Origin: Acidobacteriota bacterium
GTDB lineage: Bacteria > Acidobacteriota > Blastocatellia > Pyrinomonadales > Pyrinomonadaceae
NCBI GenBank assembly: GCA_019639135.1
Contig: JAHBSL010000001.1
Span: forward strand, 351,200 to 415,199
Length of the DNA: 64,000 nucleotides
Direction of reading: 5' to 3'
The translations under genes were made by a program, and so were the position numbers. Below the pieces are notes generated by a model. The model worked only from the letters and a program-made list of their open reading frames with translations. It did not search any database and had not been told where the DNA came from. Every line of letters starts with the position of its first letter. Positions within the stretch are counted from its first letter, which is position 1. Positions 62,663 to 64,000 of the stretch are shown one piece after another.

Positions 62663-63622
62663 ATGAAGCTTCGGATAATTTACCACGGAAACTGCTTTGA
62701 CGGCGTTTCGTCCGCCGCCATCTTTACCAAGTTTTACAGGTCGGTCGTCGCTGCCGACGCCGAGATCGGCTACACGCCCGCGATGCACAGGGCGAACAAC
62801 GCTTTTGACCGCGATCAACTCGACGGCGATGAAAACGCAATCCTCGACTTCAAATATTGCCCCGACGAGCGGCTGACCTGGTGGTTCGATCATCACCAAT
62901 CGGCGTTTCTTTCCGAAGCGGATGAAGCTCACTTCCGAGCCGATACCTCGGGCAAGAAGTTCCTCGATACTACCTGTGCCTCGAACGCCAAGTTCCTCGC
63001 CCGCGTGGCGAAGGAAAAGTTCGGCTTCGAGGACCCGTTTCTCGCCGAGCTTGTCGAATGGGCGCATACGATCGATGGAGCCTTCTACGAATCGCCGGCC
63101 CAATGCGTCGAGCTTCGTTCCTCGGCGCTGAAGCTGATGCAGCTCATCGAGGGCGAAAAAGACACGGCGTTCGTGGAGAAGATCATCATCGGCCTCACCG
63201 AGTTCACGCTTGACGAAATGATCGAGCGGCCTGAGATCAAAGAGCGGCTCGACCCGATCCTTGAGGAGCACTGGCGGACGGTCGAGGCGATCCGTGAGCG
63301 GGCAACGTACGACCGCGGCGTCGTGAGCTTTGATCTCATCGGCACCGGCATCGAAGGCTACAACAAGTTCATTCCCTATTACTTCTTCCCCGAAACAACC
63401 TACAACATCTCGATCTCCGAAAGCTCGTTCCGGACGAAGATCTCGATCGGCTCGAACCCTTGGGCACCGCGGCCGCGGGCCCATAACATCGCCGAGATCT
63501 GCGAACGCTACGGCGGCGGCGGCCACGCCGTTGTCGGCGCCATCTCGCTCCCGCCCGGCGAGGCCGACCTCGCCCGCCGCTACATGGCCGAGATAACCAA
63601 AGAACTCCGCTTTGCGGATTAA
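62663..63622 (+). CDS. DHH-family phosphoesterase
   Basis: A 319-residue protein with a DHH-type nuclease/phosphatase layout: IIYHGNCFDGVSSAAIFTKF near the N-terminus, WWFDHHQSAFL with the DHH motif, DTTCASNAKFL, and a C-terminal GGGGHAVVGAI glycine-rich DHHA1-like segment. The first motif differs from the usual DHDADG, so the metal site is unusual. Related proteins degrade nanoRNA, cyclic dinucleotides or other phosphoesters. Substrate unclear. Confidence 0.75.
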   Translation: MKLRIIYHGNCFDGVSSAAIFTKFYRSVVAADAEIGYTPAMHRANNAFDRDQLDGDENAILDFKYCPDERLTWWFDHHQSAFLSEADEAHFRADTSGKKFLDTTCASNAKFLARVAKEKFGFEDPFLAELVEWAHTIDGAFYESPAQCVELRSSALKLMQLIEGEKDTAFVEKIIIGLTEFTLDEMIERPEIKERLDPILEEHWRTVEAIRERATYDRGVVSFDLIGTGIEGYNKFIPYYFFPETTYNISISESSFRTKISIGSNPWAPRPRAHNIAEICERYGGGGHAVVGAISLPPGEADLARRYMAEITKELRFAD

Positions 63623-64000
63623 TCCTTCCGGCGTCGGTGTTTCATTTTTTAATGTGAGCATATGCTTCTGAAACAGTTGAAACGAATGAAAGAAATGAAA
63701 TGCCTGAAACACTTGAAACGCCTGAAACGCCGTGGAGTTTTAAGTCCCGAGTTTCGAGAATTCCGGATTCCAGATTCCAAATTCCCAAAACTCCCCTCCT
63801 TGAATAGGAGGGGTGTACGCCGCTTCGGCGGACGGGGTGGTAAAAGGCTGCGAATACCGGCTTTGTCCAGCTGTTTGTAATTCCAGATTCCAGATTCGGA
63901 ATTCCGAGTGCTCCCCTCCTTGAATAGGAGGGGTGGACGCCGCTTCGGCGGACGGGGTGGTAGAAGGCAGCGAATACCGGCTTTGTCCGGCTGTTTGTAA
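63623..64000. repeat. Repeat region with a 120-bp tandem duplication
   Basis: After the 81-bp copy comes AATTCCGGATTCCAGATTCC-like text (63758-63780) and two direct copies of a 120-bp unit starting at 63791 and 63911; the second reaches the window edge. Each unit holds CCCCTCCT-TGAAT-AGGAGGGG and CCGC-TTCG-GCGG hairpins. The copies differ at only a few positions. Nothing else is seen here. Confidence 0.8.
63637..63717 (-). repeat. Right copy of the 81-bp inverted repeat pair
   Basis: Reverse complement of 15997-16077 with one difference (TG for GG next to TTCAG). It lies 14 bp after the DHH gene stop. It includes the AGCATATGCT palindrome and 9-bp-period GAAACG text, which continues to about 63730. 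Confidence 0.85.

Noticed and set aside
62591..63712. Long minus-strand extension of the GNAT gene
   Set aside because: It is antisense to the DHH phosphoesterase gene and ends in the repeat; the family N-terminus starts at 62590.

Overview
The window is about 64 kb of a GC-rich bacterial chromosome. The best guess for the host is Acidobacteriota, probably class Blastocatellia near Pyrinomonadaceae. This is inferred from the gene content: a VWFA-related acidobacterial-type protein, a UbiD decarboxylase, a class II photolyase, a DUF1501 protein, many small secreted or lipoprotein families, and intergenic DNA full of short-period repeats. It was not tested by phylogeny. Most of the window is ordinary chromosomal housekeeping with short operons on both strands, one tRNA gene, no CRISPR array, no complete insertion sequence and no recognisable prophage.

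Layout. 0-7.7 kb: end of a sugar-kinase-like phosphotransferase, a DUF6526-like membrane protein, an MsbA-like ABC exporter, asnS, a secreted lipase-like hydrolase and three small exported proteins. 7.7-14.9 kb: an exported nucleotide pyrophosphatase/phosphodiesterase, then a minus-strand run of ubiD and two tandem membrane-anchored metallophosphoesterases, a 3-hydroxyacyl-CoA dehydrogenase and two small envelope proteins. 14.9-16.2 kb: a gene-free mosaic of hairpins and 7-, 9- and 14-bp tandem repeats leading into guaA. 17.8-20.1 kb: an osmoprotectant ABC importer whose permease and binding protein are fused. 20.4-22 kb: an RhlE-type helicase and a zinc-ribbon/Tudor-like partner, ended by a strong terminator. 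22.7-29.9 kb: a TetR-controlled RND efflux operon (regulator, membrane fusion protein, pump, TolC-like channel). 29.9-33.5 kb: quinone oxidoreductase, a thioester-reductase-like SDR, a VWA protein and tRNA-Leu(CAA). 34.7-39.1 kb: queA, two-domain and single-domain small enzymes, thiE, a PilT-like retraction ATPase and a zinc-ribbon/pseudo-receiver protein. 39.3-46.7 kb: a long minus-strand housekeeping run argH, hotdog thioesterase, tilS, ftsH, folP, lptE, holA, facing argG.

48-50.1 kb is a small accessory island: a ParD antitoxin that looks leaderless, a ParE toxin broken by a frameshift, a possible MafI-like immunity protein, the RNA 2'-phosphotransferase KptA, and a gene split by one in-frame stop codon. 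It looks like a decaying toxin/defence island. 50.1-58.4 kb follows with an NTF2-like protein, two methyltransferases, a stand-alone eCIS-core (DUF4157) mini-protein with HExxH, a Tat-exported DUF1501 protein, a YggX-like protein, a DUF2256 protein whose start codon overlaps that of a divergent arginyltransferase-like gene, a VOC protein and a class II photolyase. 58.4-63.6 kb: a phosphodiester glycosidase, two MBL hydrolases, a small hypothetical, a GNAT and a DHH phosphoesterase.

The most unusual structure is in the non-coding DNA. An 81-bp segment upstream of guaA (about 15997-16077) recurs in inverted orientation at 63637-63717 with a single difference, bracketing some 47.6 kb. Both copies sit beside simple-repeat tracts, and the right one is followed by a 120-bp tandem duplication built around two perfect hairpins. 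I found no complete new multi-gene defence or biosynthetic system. The strongest leads are this repeat family, the decayed island, and the overlapping-start gene pair next to the photolyase.
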